Source: Aureobasidium sp. EXF-3400
Taxonomy: Eukaryota; Ascomycota; Dothideomycetes; Dothideales; Saccotheciaceae
Length of the DNA: 64,000 bases
Assembly (NCBI GenBank): GCA_024195585.1
Contig: SWBL01000008.1
Coordinates: forward strand, 248,001-312,000
Reading direction: 5' to 3'
Positions within the stretch are counted from its first letter, which is position 1; the number at the start of each line of letters is the position of its first letter. The notes under the pieces were generated by a model, which was not told the origin of the DNA, made no database searches, and saw nothing but the letters and a program-made list of their open reading frames with translations. The translations under genes and the position numbers were made by a program. This document shows, one piece after another, positions 40,608 through 50,743 of the stretch.

Positions 40608-42111
40608 ATGAGGTTCTCACATATCCTCCCTTTGGCTGCCTTGAGCGCCGCATTTGTCGTTCCAAATGAGCAGGTCTTCAGCGAACTGTCAATTGATGAC
40701 ACTACTCATGCTCGTGCACACCAGGGAGCCTGGTCAGAGCAGGTTCTTTCTGAACTGAAGAACGACTTCGCCGAAGCCGAAAAGGGCATCAAGGAGGCAT
40801 CAAACAATGCCAAGCATGCTCTCGATGAAGCCTTCAGCTCTGCATCGGACTTTGGAAGCTCAATGACAACCAAGTTCCAGGAGACTGCCTTTGATGCTAA
40901 GTCTTGGTTCGAGTCTGCTGCCAACAACGCATACGATGCTTTGGACAGCCATGACGAGCACCCACACCCTCCTCACCACGGTGAACCTCCTCATCATCCT
41001 CCTCACCACGGAGGCCCTCACCATGGCCACAAGCCCAATGAGACCGTCTGGCAGCTGCTCAGCTCATCCAAGTACACCGAGAAGTTCTCCAAGCTCATCA
41101 GCGAGTACCCTGACCTTGTCGAGAAGCTGAACTCTACCGACTCTGGCAACTTCACCATCTTCGCTCCCAAGGACACTGCTTTCCCTGACCACCCTCCTCA
41201 CCACAAGCCTAGCAAGGAGATGATCAAGAAGTTCATCGAGTACCACATCAGTGACGACTTCTACCCTGCTGGCAGAGTTCTTCTCACTCACACCATCCCC
41301 ACTCTCATGGAGGGTGAGCATTTGCCTGGTAAGGCCTCTCAGAGACTCAGCGTTCACCTCGGTCTCAGAGGCTTGACCATCAACTTCTACTCTCGTGTTG
41401 TTGCCGTCAACATTTTCGGTACAAACGGTGTCATCCACGGAGTTGACAACCTTCTCATTCCTCCTCCAAGAGCCTTCAAGATCATTGATCTCTTGCCTTC
41501 TGAGTTCTCCACTTTCGAGTTGGCTCTTGGCAAGACTGGTCTCCTTGACGCCTACAACAGCACCGACCACCCCAGCGGTACTTTGTTTGCTCCTTCCAAC
41601 TTTGCCTTCCAGAAGCTTGGACCCAAAATCAATGGCTTCTTATTCAGCGAGTATGGCCGCAAGTACCTCAAGGCTTTGATCCTTTACCACGTAAGTCAAG
41701 CAAGCTCATGAGATGCACTTGGATAAGGCTAACAACGTGCTCTAGACTGTGCCCGACAACGTTCTGTACAGTGACGCTTTCATCAAGGCTGAGGGACATG
41801 ACGGTATCCCCAAGGGACACTGGCACGTCGACCTGCCCACTGCCTTGGAGGACCACTCCTTGTCAGTCGATGTTGGAAGATACGGTGGCCTGATTGACAT
41901 CAAGGTCAATGCTTTCTCACGCGTCAGCGTCCAGGATGGTATTGCCGCAGATGGAGTTATTCAGGTCGTCAGCGACGTTTTGATCCCTCCCAAGAAGCTC
42001 GGTAGCGCTAAGCTCAGAAGCTTCAACTGGTTCGGTTCCGAGAAGGAGCTCAGCCTCGAGGAGTTCAAGGCTAGATTCGAGCCTTACGTCGAGAGAATGA
42101 TCGACCTCTAA
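40608..42111 (+). CDS. Secreted protein with two fasciclin (FAS1) domains
   Basis: Exons 40608-41690 and 41746-42111 (55-nt intron) encode 482 residues. The first 18 residues (MRFSHILPLAALSAAFVV) are a signal peptide. A charged helical region leads to a His/Pro-rich segment at about residues 114-142, made of HPPHHGxPP-like repeats. Two FAS1 domains follow. The first carries FTIFAPKDTAF and GVIHGVDNLLIPP. The second carries GTLFAPSNFAF, YHTVPDNVLYSD and a final VIQVVSDVLIPP. FAS1 proteins mediate cell-cell or cell-matrix adhesion. No GPI-anchor signal is seen at the C-terminus (ERMIDL), so the protein is probably secreted or vacuolar. Codon use is biased to C-ending codons, which suggests high expression. 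Confidence 0.9.
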
Positions 42112-42730
42112 ATGAGAGGCGACGTATCTTCTGTGTAATATGACCATACGATCCTTTATGATTGCCTAGTTGTACGTAGTAGCCATCAAGGCATCAATGT
42201 TTTGATAAGCATGCAACTTTTGCTTGTAATAAGTCGTTCCAGAACTCAGAACAGTCTCGTGTGATGGTTGTATAGGCTCTTGTGCCGACACTCAAATCGT
42301 CCAAGATCTTTGTTGTCCTTGATATAGATATCCATGCATAGAACCAATACTTCTGATAAACGATGTGATGTTGCTGTGAAATTAGTGGTTAGTTGACTGG
42401 ATCGCACACGGTAAGATTCAGATGCGATCGAACAGACATGATATGGTGATATGGTAGAACAGCCGGCTGTGGGTGGGGATGAGGAGGAAAGAGGCCAAGG
42501 TGTTGCGGCGGGGACGGCTCATGATTGGTCGAGCTCCAACGGAAGTCGAAACAGCACAAGGGTTCAAGTTTTGTGAAGCGCAGCACACAGCACCACCAAC
42601 TCCACCGACAGCCAACAGGCTCGCCATTCTCAGTTCAGTTCGCTAAGCAGGGCAGCTCAGGACCCGAGCAATCAAGTCAATCGCGTTTCGACTGCAAGAT
42701 AGACACGACAGGGACACGGCTTCGTTCACC
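42112..42730. other. Intergenic region, 619 bp
   Basis: This holds the fasciclin 3' UTR and the promoter of the small gene at 42731. A plus-strand frame at 42525-42956 overlaps that gene in another phase and looks incidental. Confidence 0.45.
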
Positions 42731-43138
42731 ATGGTCGCCCACCTCCATCCGCGTTCGCGGTCCACCATGTCGCTCTTCAGCGGCTGCCTCGCAATCTGCT
42801 TTGCTGTCGTCGCAGCTCCTCACGTCCTCCCGTGTCCCGTCGACAAGACACAGCTCGCCGACAGTGCCTCGCCAGACGGAGAGCCCAGACGCCGAAGACG
42901 CCGCAAGCAGTCTGCTCCTGCTCCCGACTCCGATCAACAAGACGACACCGATTTGAGCTCCTTGAGCGAAATGGATCGCCCCAAGCGCGAATGCCCCGTA
43001 CCCAAGCCCAGTGGTCTTATAGGCCAAGTCATGGGCTTCAAACCACAAGAGCAACGACAAAATCCTACCATCATTATTCAGACACTGCGAGACCGCCATG
43101 CCAGACAAGATGCAGAATCAGGCGACAAGTCTTTGTAA
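42731..43138 (+). CDS. Small hypothetical protein, one hydrophobic segment
   Basis: A single exon encodes 135 residues, or 123 from the second Met (42767, MSLFSGCLAICFAVV). The first ATG has a good context (TTCACCATGGTC). From the second Met the protein opens with a hydrophobic helix of about 20 residues, then a PCP motif, six consecutive arginines (about residues 55-60) and a second conserved-looking patch RECPVPKPSGLIGQVMG. Such a layout fits a small membrane protein, possibly mitochondrial or ER. I do not recognise the family well enough to name it. It converges with the GH28 gene, 55 bp away. Confidence 0.55.
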   Translation: MVAHLHPRSRSTMSLFSGCLAICFAVVAAPHVLPCPVDKTQLADSASPDGEPRRRRRRKQSAPAPDSDQQDDTDLSSLSEMDRPKRECPVPKPSGLIGQVMGFKPQEQRQNPTIIIQTLRDRHARQDAESGDKSL

Positions 43139-43193
43139 AACACGTCCCGATAGACATGGGAGTGTATGTTATATTGGACACTCTACAGGCCCT

Positions 43194-44749
43194 CTATGAG
43201 CAACCACTTCCCGACAAGCCGTGCACTCCGCCGGCTGAGATGTAGCTGCAGCTGCCAGTTCCAGTGCTCGTCGAGTTTTCCGCTGTTGTCAGTGTGACAT
43301 TCTCAAAAGCGATGTTGAAGCATGGATGCACCTTCGAGCAACTGACACTCGCTGTCCGGTTCTTCGACTCTTTGCCCGACAACCAGCCAGTGAAGTTGGC
43401 AAACACAATGTTGCTCACATCCATCAAACTCGTGCCGGCGTAGCTGCCATTGTCGCCCGAGTTCTGGTTAATGGTTGGTCCCGCGTCTGCGCCCTCGACC
43501 TGGAAGTTTGAGAATTGAGCATTGCGAACAGATCCCCAGCCTCCTCCTCGTGGCTGGCCTGCATTCTCGTAGTAGCCGTTGGCCGAGGGGTCCTGGGGAA
43601 CCAAGGCCCCGACCCATGTTTTGATCAGGACGGAGCCATGCATGTCTTCGTTCCATCGGACGATCTGCCTCGGGTCAGTTGATGCCTTGCGCCAAGCGGT
43701 CCAGCACGAGACATACCTTCACATCATCCACAACTACATTCTCGACACTGCTGTCCTCGAGGTATTGTCCAAGACTCCCGATGGCTATGCCATTCCCACC
43801 CCTACATGTGACGTTCTGGACGAAGATATTCGAAGTTCTAGGCTTCACAGCTAAGCAGTCATCTCCCCCTGAGAATTCATCAGCGACACGATCATCATGA
43901 AGGGAAACATGCCGTACCTTGATAGACGAAGTTCGTGAGACGAATGTTCTTCGAGTCCATTGTATCTTCAAGATTTCAGCTAAATGTTCTGTATATCAAA
44001 ATGTCATCGATGCTTACCGAATCCATCTGTATTCTGCACCCAGTTCTGATCTATTCGAGCTTTACTTGCCGTCGCGTTGCAGTACAGCTCGTCTACCCAC
44101 ACGTCTGTACCGTTCATGATGTTGAAGCTCCACAGAGGTGGATCGATAATGAAGAACTTCTTGACTGTTACATCTGAGACATTCTGGCCGTCCAGGCAAG
44201 GTGTGACCTGCTTCTGCGGTGTACCTTTCCAACATGAGCAGAAGTTTGTATATCCAATGTGCTAAAACTCACCAGGTATCGCCATTTCCATGGATGCCAC
44301 CTGTTCCATATCCATTGATGCGTATATGATCACCAGTCAGGATGAACGAGGCAGCATGGTTCTGGAACGCAATCGGATAGGTAGAGCTGTTTTGTCTCCA
44401 GTATGCGATATCAGGAGAAAACTAGTGCACTGTGAGCACAAGGTCCTTCACAAGGTTACGGAATATAACTTACGGTCCAGATGCCACCCCAGTTGATATT
44501 GACATCGTTAACGATAGGGTTCAGCTTCGAAGCAATATAGTAGTTCTGGCCTTCTGGGAAGATTATGTCACCTCCGTTACCACATTTGCTGAATGCTTCG
44601 AGGATGTTAGGGACGTCGTTCGTTGTGCCTCCGCTAGCGAGAACAGTGCACTGAGGTCGGTCGCCGTGTGGTGAGTAATGGACGCCTCCACCAGCAGATA
44701 CCAATGGGAGGACGAGCGAAAGAACAGTCAAGAGGTTTGCTGAAATCAT
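43194..44749 (-). pseudogene. GH28 exo-polygalacturonase-like gene with apparent frameshift
   Basis: Six exons are read: 44749-44474, 44421-44273, 44224-44018, 43965-43918, 43868-43717 and 43664-43194, with introns of 48-52 nt and clean splice sites. The product starts with a signal peptide (ISANLLTVLSLVLPLVSAGG). GH28 signatures are present: NTDGFD, GGDDCLAVKP, GGNGIAIGSLGQYLEDSSVENV and LIKTWVGALVPQ. Exo-acting family members cut galacturonic acid from pectin chain ends. Within exon 3 the frame breaks near 44183-44187: HTLPGRP is read in one phase, and NVSDVTVKKFF directly after it in another. Staying in the first phase gives a stop before the exon ends. Family members usually have about six residues here, so a net loss of 17 nt is the simplest explanation. 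Sequencing error cannot be excluded. Confidence 0.7.
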
Positions 44750-44761
44750 CTTAAGACACAA

Positions 44762-45174
44762 GAAGAGAAGAGACTGTCCTGTTCACTCATGCTCTTAGGC
44801 TAGTCTGTACCTCTTATATACACTTTCAGACTGTAGCTACTCCTCACAGGAACGGCACAAAAGGGAGACATGTTTTTGCTCCAATCATTGCAGTACTACT
44901 GTGTAACCCTTCGTAGATCCTTCGCGGAGAAGTGCATATGAAGAGACAAGATCTTCACGAGTACGAAACAAGCATCCTGGCATTCGGCATGAAACACACC
45001 GAGATGGCGCAAGAGAGGTGCGAGTGGAGGCTCAAAACGGAAGGAAGTGATTGCGGGGAAACCTTGCCATATGACGTCTGTGTTTTCCTGCCAGGCACAA
45101 CCGCGACTTGGATATCTTTTTTTGATTCACATTCTACAAGTTCACATCGAAAATACATATACTAAGATTTCAAG
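44762..45174. other. Intergenic region, 413 bp, divergent promoters
   Basis: This lies between the GH28 start and the thioredoxin-like gene. A TATATA run near 44814-44819 fits the GH28 promoter. No further feature was seen. Confidence 0.45.
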
Positions 45175-45820
45175 ATGGTAGCCGCCGCATTGACACGATC
45201 ACGGTTCGTGGCAACACTGCCGCGAAGCTACATCCAAAACTTCACGCGGGCATACACTGCTACTGCACCTAAGAAGGCAGCAAAGAACCGTCTTTACAAC
45301 TCGTAAATCATCACCTACAGATCTGATTGTTCTTCGAGATATCTGACGACGTATAGTGTACGCTACGAGGACGAGTTCGAAACGCTAAATCTGCTTTCAG
45401 CAAGCAGTCGCATACCTCTGATCACCCTCTGGTCCGCATCTTGGTGTCCATCCTGCAAAGTCATCTCTCCATTGCTCAAGGAACTCATCAAAGAAGGTGT
45501 TGGAGAAGCTCAAGGTGGTGTCTCATACGCTGAAATTGAACTCGACTCGCCAACTCTAGGAGGCTTGGCTATGAGATATCAGGTCAGTATCATTTACTCG
45601 ACGCTCGAATAGGTAGATGATGTATTAACAACAATAGGTCAACTCATTACCCACCTTGCTGGCATTTGACAGACAAGAGGCTCAACTAGAAACCAAAGTT
45701 CACAAGGTGGAAGACATGAAGAACAGACAATTCCTCATCAACTGGATCGAGACGGAAGCAAAGCGTCATGGCGAAGGCGGTGCTGGAGGCGGCAGTCTGT
45801 TTGGTTTGTTTGGACGCTAG
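45175..45820 (+). CDS. Mitochondrial thioredoxin-like protein
   Basis: Three short exons, 45175-45302, 45357-45582 and 45638-45820 (introns of 54 and 55 nt), encode 178 residues; no single open frame covers the gene. The N-terminus (MVAAALTRSRFVATLPRSY) looks like a mitochondrial presequence. The thioredoxin fold is shown by LITLWSASWCPSCKVISPLLKEL, with active-site pair CPSC at about residues 73-76, and by the cis-proline strand NSLPTLLAFDR. The usual active site is CGPC, so the CPSC variant may shift redox potential. A Gly-rich C-terminus ends GLFGR. A disulfide reductase or redox chaperone role in mitochondria is inferred. Confidence 0.85.
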
Positions 45821-46391
45821 TTGGATTTCTTCGAAAGCCTGAAATAAATCTGCGGTGCATCTAGAAGGGCGGCCGATGGCTTGATGGTGTTCGTCTAGCA
45901 CGCGCTTTGAGAAGCTTGTTGATCGGTTAGAGCGCAATAGCTGCTTAGAAACAGAATCCAGCTAGAAATCTCTGCAACGAGGCTGCAGTATCATCAATCT
46001 TAGGAAGACTGGCAGTCACAGTCACGAATAGATTTGGCAGTGGTCATTCTGGAAAAGACATCAGGGGTATATATATGATCTAGTAAAAGAACAACAATGT
46101 TTCAGCTGGCTAGAAGCAGCCGACGAGCGATAAAACACAAATGATTAATGCACCACAGAACGCCGCATGAACGAAGCCTCTCCTTCCTACTTTTTCTTTC
46201 GTCAAACATGATCAGATGGTTTTGCGTAGTTCTTCCAGGGAAACTTTCAGCAAGACATTACGCGATCTCCGCAATAACCGTACGGAACGTATAACAAGGA
46301 CACAATTAGAGAACCGCAGATGTGGGTATCAATATGCAATCCGTGCCAGAATGAAAAGCGCCTAGAGTTATCTCATACAAGACGTCGTGAA
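45821..46391. other. Intergenic region, 571 bp
   Basis: Converging 3' UTRs of the thioredoxin-like gene and the Zn2Cys6 gene. No additional gene was noticed. Confidence 0.5.
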
Positions 46392-48717
46392 CTAGGCCTG
46401 ATAATACAGTGCAGATTGGTTAGTAACGGGATTTGGTGCCACATACACGTTCTGGTAAGGATGTGATGGCATGGTGAAATCAGCATTGGCGAACATGGGG
46501 TTTACCATGCCAGCAGGTGGACGGCGTGAAGCTGCTGGAGCTTGTGTAGGCGCAGGTGCAGCGACGGGCGTGATGTTGGTCGAATACTGCCCGTACGGTT
46601 GTTGCAATGGCACAGGACTCGTGAGCAGAGACGTGGAATGAACTGGAGCGATGGGCTGGGGTGGCGGCTGTGGTTCGTCTTGCCAGCCCCATTTCTCTTT
46701 GAGTTCTTTGAAAACGAACGCGATACGCCATCCTGTCTCCTTGTTGATTTTCTGGAAGATCTGAAGCACTTCTTCCTGCTCGCGTCGATCGGTTAGGCAC
46801 TCAGCAGCATGGGCCAAGGAACGGATAGCTACACTAGCGACACCCCTATAAATTCGATTAGTACAAAGACTGGTTCAATGGCGAAGAACGTAATCGCTCA
46901 CCTATCCTTGACGTGAGCAGTAATGCCACAAATCATCTGTGAATGGCGATGCTGCATGTCGTGCATTTCGGGATTGTCCAGACCAAAGTAAGGGTGTATC
47001 TGTGAAAGAAGAACCATAACAGTGTGATAGAACAGACGAGCAACAATGGTTGTACGCTTGATCAACCACACCTCCGGGAAACACGACTTTGACGAGGTAT
47101 GCTGAGGGTAGAGATAGGCCATAGGATGCATGGTACGAGGAATGTTGTCGTTCCAGGCATCGGTCCATGATTTTAGCTTTTGCCATTCAGCATATCTGTT
47201 TTGACGGCGCATTTCCTCGTCGCGCTGGTCTGGTTCTTGATGTCGAGGTATGGTGGCTCTGAAATTTGCGACCTTTGCAACGATATATAGCATACGGTGA
47301 GTCCAGATTTCCTCTCGGCCGTTGTGGATTTCGCGATTGAAGTCCATGTCGATACCCCAGTCATCGGGATCCCAAGCGACCTGCCAGTTGAAGTGCAGGC
47401 AACTCAGGACTTCGAGCCCAACATTGAGCCAGAAACAAGCCGCACCAATGCCTTGAGAACGCGCATTCCACCCGCACTCTTTGATGAGAGCGCGGGCGCC
47501 AGCAATGTGATTCATTCTCTGCAATGCTCGCTCGCTCATGATTTCGTAGACATTCAGAATGACGGCAGTAGTGGCACATACGATGGTGTCACGATTCGGG
47601 TTCTGGAGGTTCTTCAGCAGATATCTCGTTGCAGTGTCGTAGTAATGCAAAGCCTTTTCTTCACTGTAAGCAGAGTTAACAAGCACTAGATGACGGGCAC
47701 CGCAGGCTAAGAAGGCGTTCAAAAGCATAGGCTCGCCTAACGAATGGAAGGGCAGCAAGCGTGAGAACTACGAATGATTAGTTGGTGCTCGAGAATGCGT
47801 ACATAAGGCGCACGTACATGTTTCATAGGATCCATGCTGTCCATCCAAAGACCAACTTCTTCGACAAAGACTTGCATGAACAGAGTCTCCTCTTGGGTAG
47901 TGAGAAATTCACGTCTTCCCTCAGTGGTATCATCTTGGTCTTGTTGTTGGCTGTAGGCTGATATCGAATTTCTCTGTTGGTTTGAGAAAGGAGAATCTTG
48001 AGTGGCATGGTTGGATGTGTTGTACGTGCCGTACTTGTGATCATCCGTCGATGGATATGATTCGGGAAGCATACCCTGAATTGGCGGCAGCGCTTGATAT
48101 GACATGTTTGGGTCAGAGGGAGGGTTTCCTTGAGTCTGCGCTTGGGCGTGAGCTTGTGCCTGAGCATGAGCTTGCGCTTGAGCATGGGCTTGAGCCTGAG
48201 CATGAGCGTGAGCCTGTGCCTGCGCCTGAGCTTGAGCTTGGGCATGAGCGTGCTGCGCTTGAGCATGTGCCTGTGCTTGAGCCTGGGCGTGTGCGTGAGC
48301 CACGGCAGCAGGATTGTATTCGAACATGGGCATTCCTGTCATGTCGGTGGTTTGTAGATGCGCCTGTACGATGGAAGGCCGCGAAGGACGCGCATCCTTT
48401 GCGCCGTACTTCTCCAAGCCTCCAACATACTCAGAAGCAATATCGCGAGACTCGTCCATGAAGTCTACCTTCCATTCCAGCGTGGGAGCCTTCTGCGGCG
48501 GACCTTGACAATTTGTGTCGATGAAGTTGAGACGCAGACCGCGTTTACATTGGCGATTGGACTTTCGACAGTTCTGGCAGATGGGAGCTCCCTCGTCGCA
48601 CTTGAGATGGCGCTCGCGACACGTCAAACAGCCGGTGCGGACGCGCTTTGGTTTGGATACGACAGCTGCTGCAGCATCGGGCGCAGGCACGTCGCCATTG
48701 CCTGTTGGCGTCGTCAT
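46392..48717 (-). CDS. Zn2Cys6 fungal transcription factor
   Basis: Exons 48717-47818, 47767-46902 and 46845-46392 (introns of 50 and 56 nt) encode 739 residues. The binuclear zinc cluster has Cys30, 33, 40, 47, 50 and 57, preceded by a basic KPKRVRTG and followed by RGLRLNFID, a pattern seen in one clade of fungal regulators. Residues 140-194 are an alternating Ala-His/Ala-Gln repeat. The middle and C-terminal parts match the fungal-specific regulator domain (MLLNAFLACGARHL, then YDTATRYLLKNL). The C-terminus is Pro/Gln-rich, as in activation domains. The DNA target and regulated pathway are not evident from neighbours. The divergent neighbour ASA1 is a general factor. Confidence 0.9.
48136..48300 (-). 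repeat. In-frame hexanucleotide-like repeat coding Ala-His/Ala-Gln
   Basis: About 165 nt of imperfect GC(C/T/G/A)CA(A/G/T/C) units code a run in which every second residue is Ala and the others are Gln or His. It lies inside the Zn2Cys6 gene between the zinc cluster and the regulatory domain. Such tracts vary in length between strains by slippage. Confidence 0.8.
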
Positions 48718-49438
48718 GAGACTAGGATGCGTCCTCGTCGCTTAGCAGCTGTAGCTGAACTGGACGTGGCCGGCTAGTCGCGAGCGTCGCTGAGTCGAGT
48801 CGTCGAGTCGAGTCGAAACAAAAGCAGTTGGCGACGACGCTTTTGTTGGTAGATGCGGGCACGAACTTTCCTAGTGGACCAAGTCGCGGCAGCTAGGCAG
48901 TACTGTTCGCACGACGGCGCGCGCTACAAGGTGGATTGAGTCAAACGAGATGGAAACAGAGCATCAAGAGTGATGGTGAACTCAAAAGCGCGATGCAAAG
49001 GTGGGAAGTCGCTGCCGAAAGCACGTCTGCACATGCCCTCGTTCGCTCGTTCTCGCGCTTGGACCCGCCCACTGCCTCGCTTCCAAGTTCCGTCTTGCTC
49101 CTTCCTAATCCTCTGATCCTCCTGTTCCGCTATCGAGCTTGCTTCGTCTTCCCTGTTTTGTGCATGCTCTTGTGCATTTCAGCTCTGACACTGCCGACTC
49201 GATCCGCTCGCTTATGCTACCTGCTGCAATAGTTGCTTGCCCGTTAAGAATCGCGCCATTCTGCAACACTATCTTGCCTGTTGCTCCTCTCGGCTCTTGT
49301 GCTGAACAGACCCTTTGGCTGGCTCAATTGGCAACCCGAGCCTACTCACGGACGCCTTCCCGCTGTCATCTGTCACTTTGTACCGAGCACCTCTCATGAT
49401 CTGTACCTGAACAGGTTTCAAAGCCCACACTGCTGCAC
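48718..49438. promoter_or_regulatory. Divergent promoter region of the Zn2Cys6 gene and ASA1
   Basis: The 721-bp spacer contains two copies of GAGTCGAGTCG (48792-48802 and 48805-48815), two bases apart, about 75-98 bp upstream of the transcription-factor start. A CT-rich stretch follows near 49080-49120. The direct repeats could bind a regulator, possibly the gene's own product, but this is conjecture. Confidence 0.4.
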
Positions 49439-50722
49439 ATGGCTCTATTACAAACTGCTACTCTGCCTCCTGCACAGCCAGCCTATGTACTGAGAGGTCA
49501 TAACGCACAGATTCACAGTGTTTGCTTTGTGCGCCATAACACCCGTCTTTTGACTGGTGACGCTGAAGGCTGGCTCGTCCTATGGAACCTTGCTTCCAGG
49601 CGACCTGTCGCTGTATGGAGGGGTCATTCTGCTGCTATCCTAGCCCTCTCAAGTTGGGCAGATGACAGACTGATTACGTGAGTTGTATGCACATATTATT
49701 TTCATCTTTTGCCATTATTCTGATGAGATTCAAGACATGGGAGAGACAGTAAATTGCATGTTTGGCAACTGAAAGCATCAGACGAACCCACCTTCTCTGT
49801 TGTTCTTCCCGTAGAAGACCCTATTACACCCCGCCATGAGCCATGGCTGCTGCATACGATTTCGGTAAACACTCTCAACTTCTGTTCATTCTCCGCATGT
49901 GAAGCCTCTCCATCAGAAGCTGCTCAACTAAGCCCTGATGCCGTCGATCAGGCCCTGCTTGTTGCTGTCCCAGGTGATACTGAAGGCGATATTGACGTTT
50001 ATCTTTTGCCTTCTAAAGTAAAGCTCAGTACCATCCGTGCCCCCAACACTACCAAGCTAGGTAAGTTGTTTTCTGTTCCTTTCTTCCTGGGTTGCTGCTG
50101 ACAATGCCAATAAGGCATGGCCATGTGTGTCAAGATTTCCACCCAGGATGGCCAACTTGTGTTGATAGCAGGCTACGAGAGTGGGCATTGCTGTCTGTGG
50201 CGTTACGACCCAGAAAAAAGCCAATGGGCCTTGTTGTCAACCATCAAGAGTCACAGTCAGCCAATCCTCTCACTAGATGTCGCAAATGGTCTTCAAAGAT
50301 ACTATACGTCTGCTGCAGACGCTACTATTGCTTGCTACTATCTTACAGACCTGACAGCATCCCAGCCTATCAAGACAGCTCAAACTAAACACTCTGGCCA
50401 GCAGTCTCTTCATGTTCGATCCGACAACAAGATATTTGCTACAGCTGGTTGGGACGGATGTGTACGCGTGTACTCTGCAAAAACTATGCGTGAACTCGCT
50501 GTGTTAAAGTGGCACAAGCAGGGCTGCTATGCCCTGGCATTTGCAGACCTATCATCAAGGGAAGCCGAAAGCTCGGCAGATGAAGGCATGAACTCAGACC
50601 AGAGACAAGCTTCTACTACACTCCAAACAGTCGGACAGAGACGAGAGACCAAAGCTCAGACAACGCACTGGATAGCTGCAGGGTCAAAAGATGGAAAAGT
50701 TTCGCTTTGGGATATCTATTGA
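49439..50722 (+). CDS. ASA1: ASTRA-associated WD-repeat protein 1
   Basis: Exons 49439-49677, 49735-50060 and 50115-50722 (introns of 57 and 54 nt) encode 390 residues. WD40 repeats are visible: LRGHNAQIHSVCFV with GWLVLWNL, WRGHSAAILAL with DSKLHVWQL, GYESGHCCLWRY, and at the C-terminus FATAGWDGCVRVYSA and AAGSKDGKVSLWDIY. The N-terminal block PAYVLRGHNAQIHSV is characteristic of Asa1, a subunit of the ASTRA complex that works with the TTT complex in assembling PIK-like kinases such as Tra1 and TOR. The stop codon lies only 21 bp from the stop of DBP7 on the other strand. Confidence 0.9.
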
Positions 50723-50743
50723 AGAAAGGAAAGAAGTTGGCAA

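Noticed and set aside
41064..41570. 168-codon minus-strand frame inside the fasciclin gene
   Set aside because: Shadow of strongly codon-biased FAS1 sequence on the plus strand.
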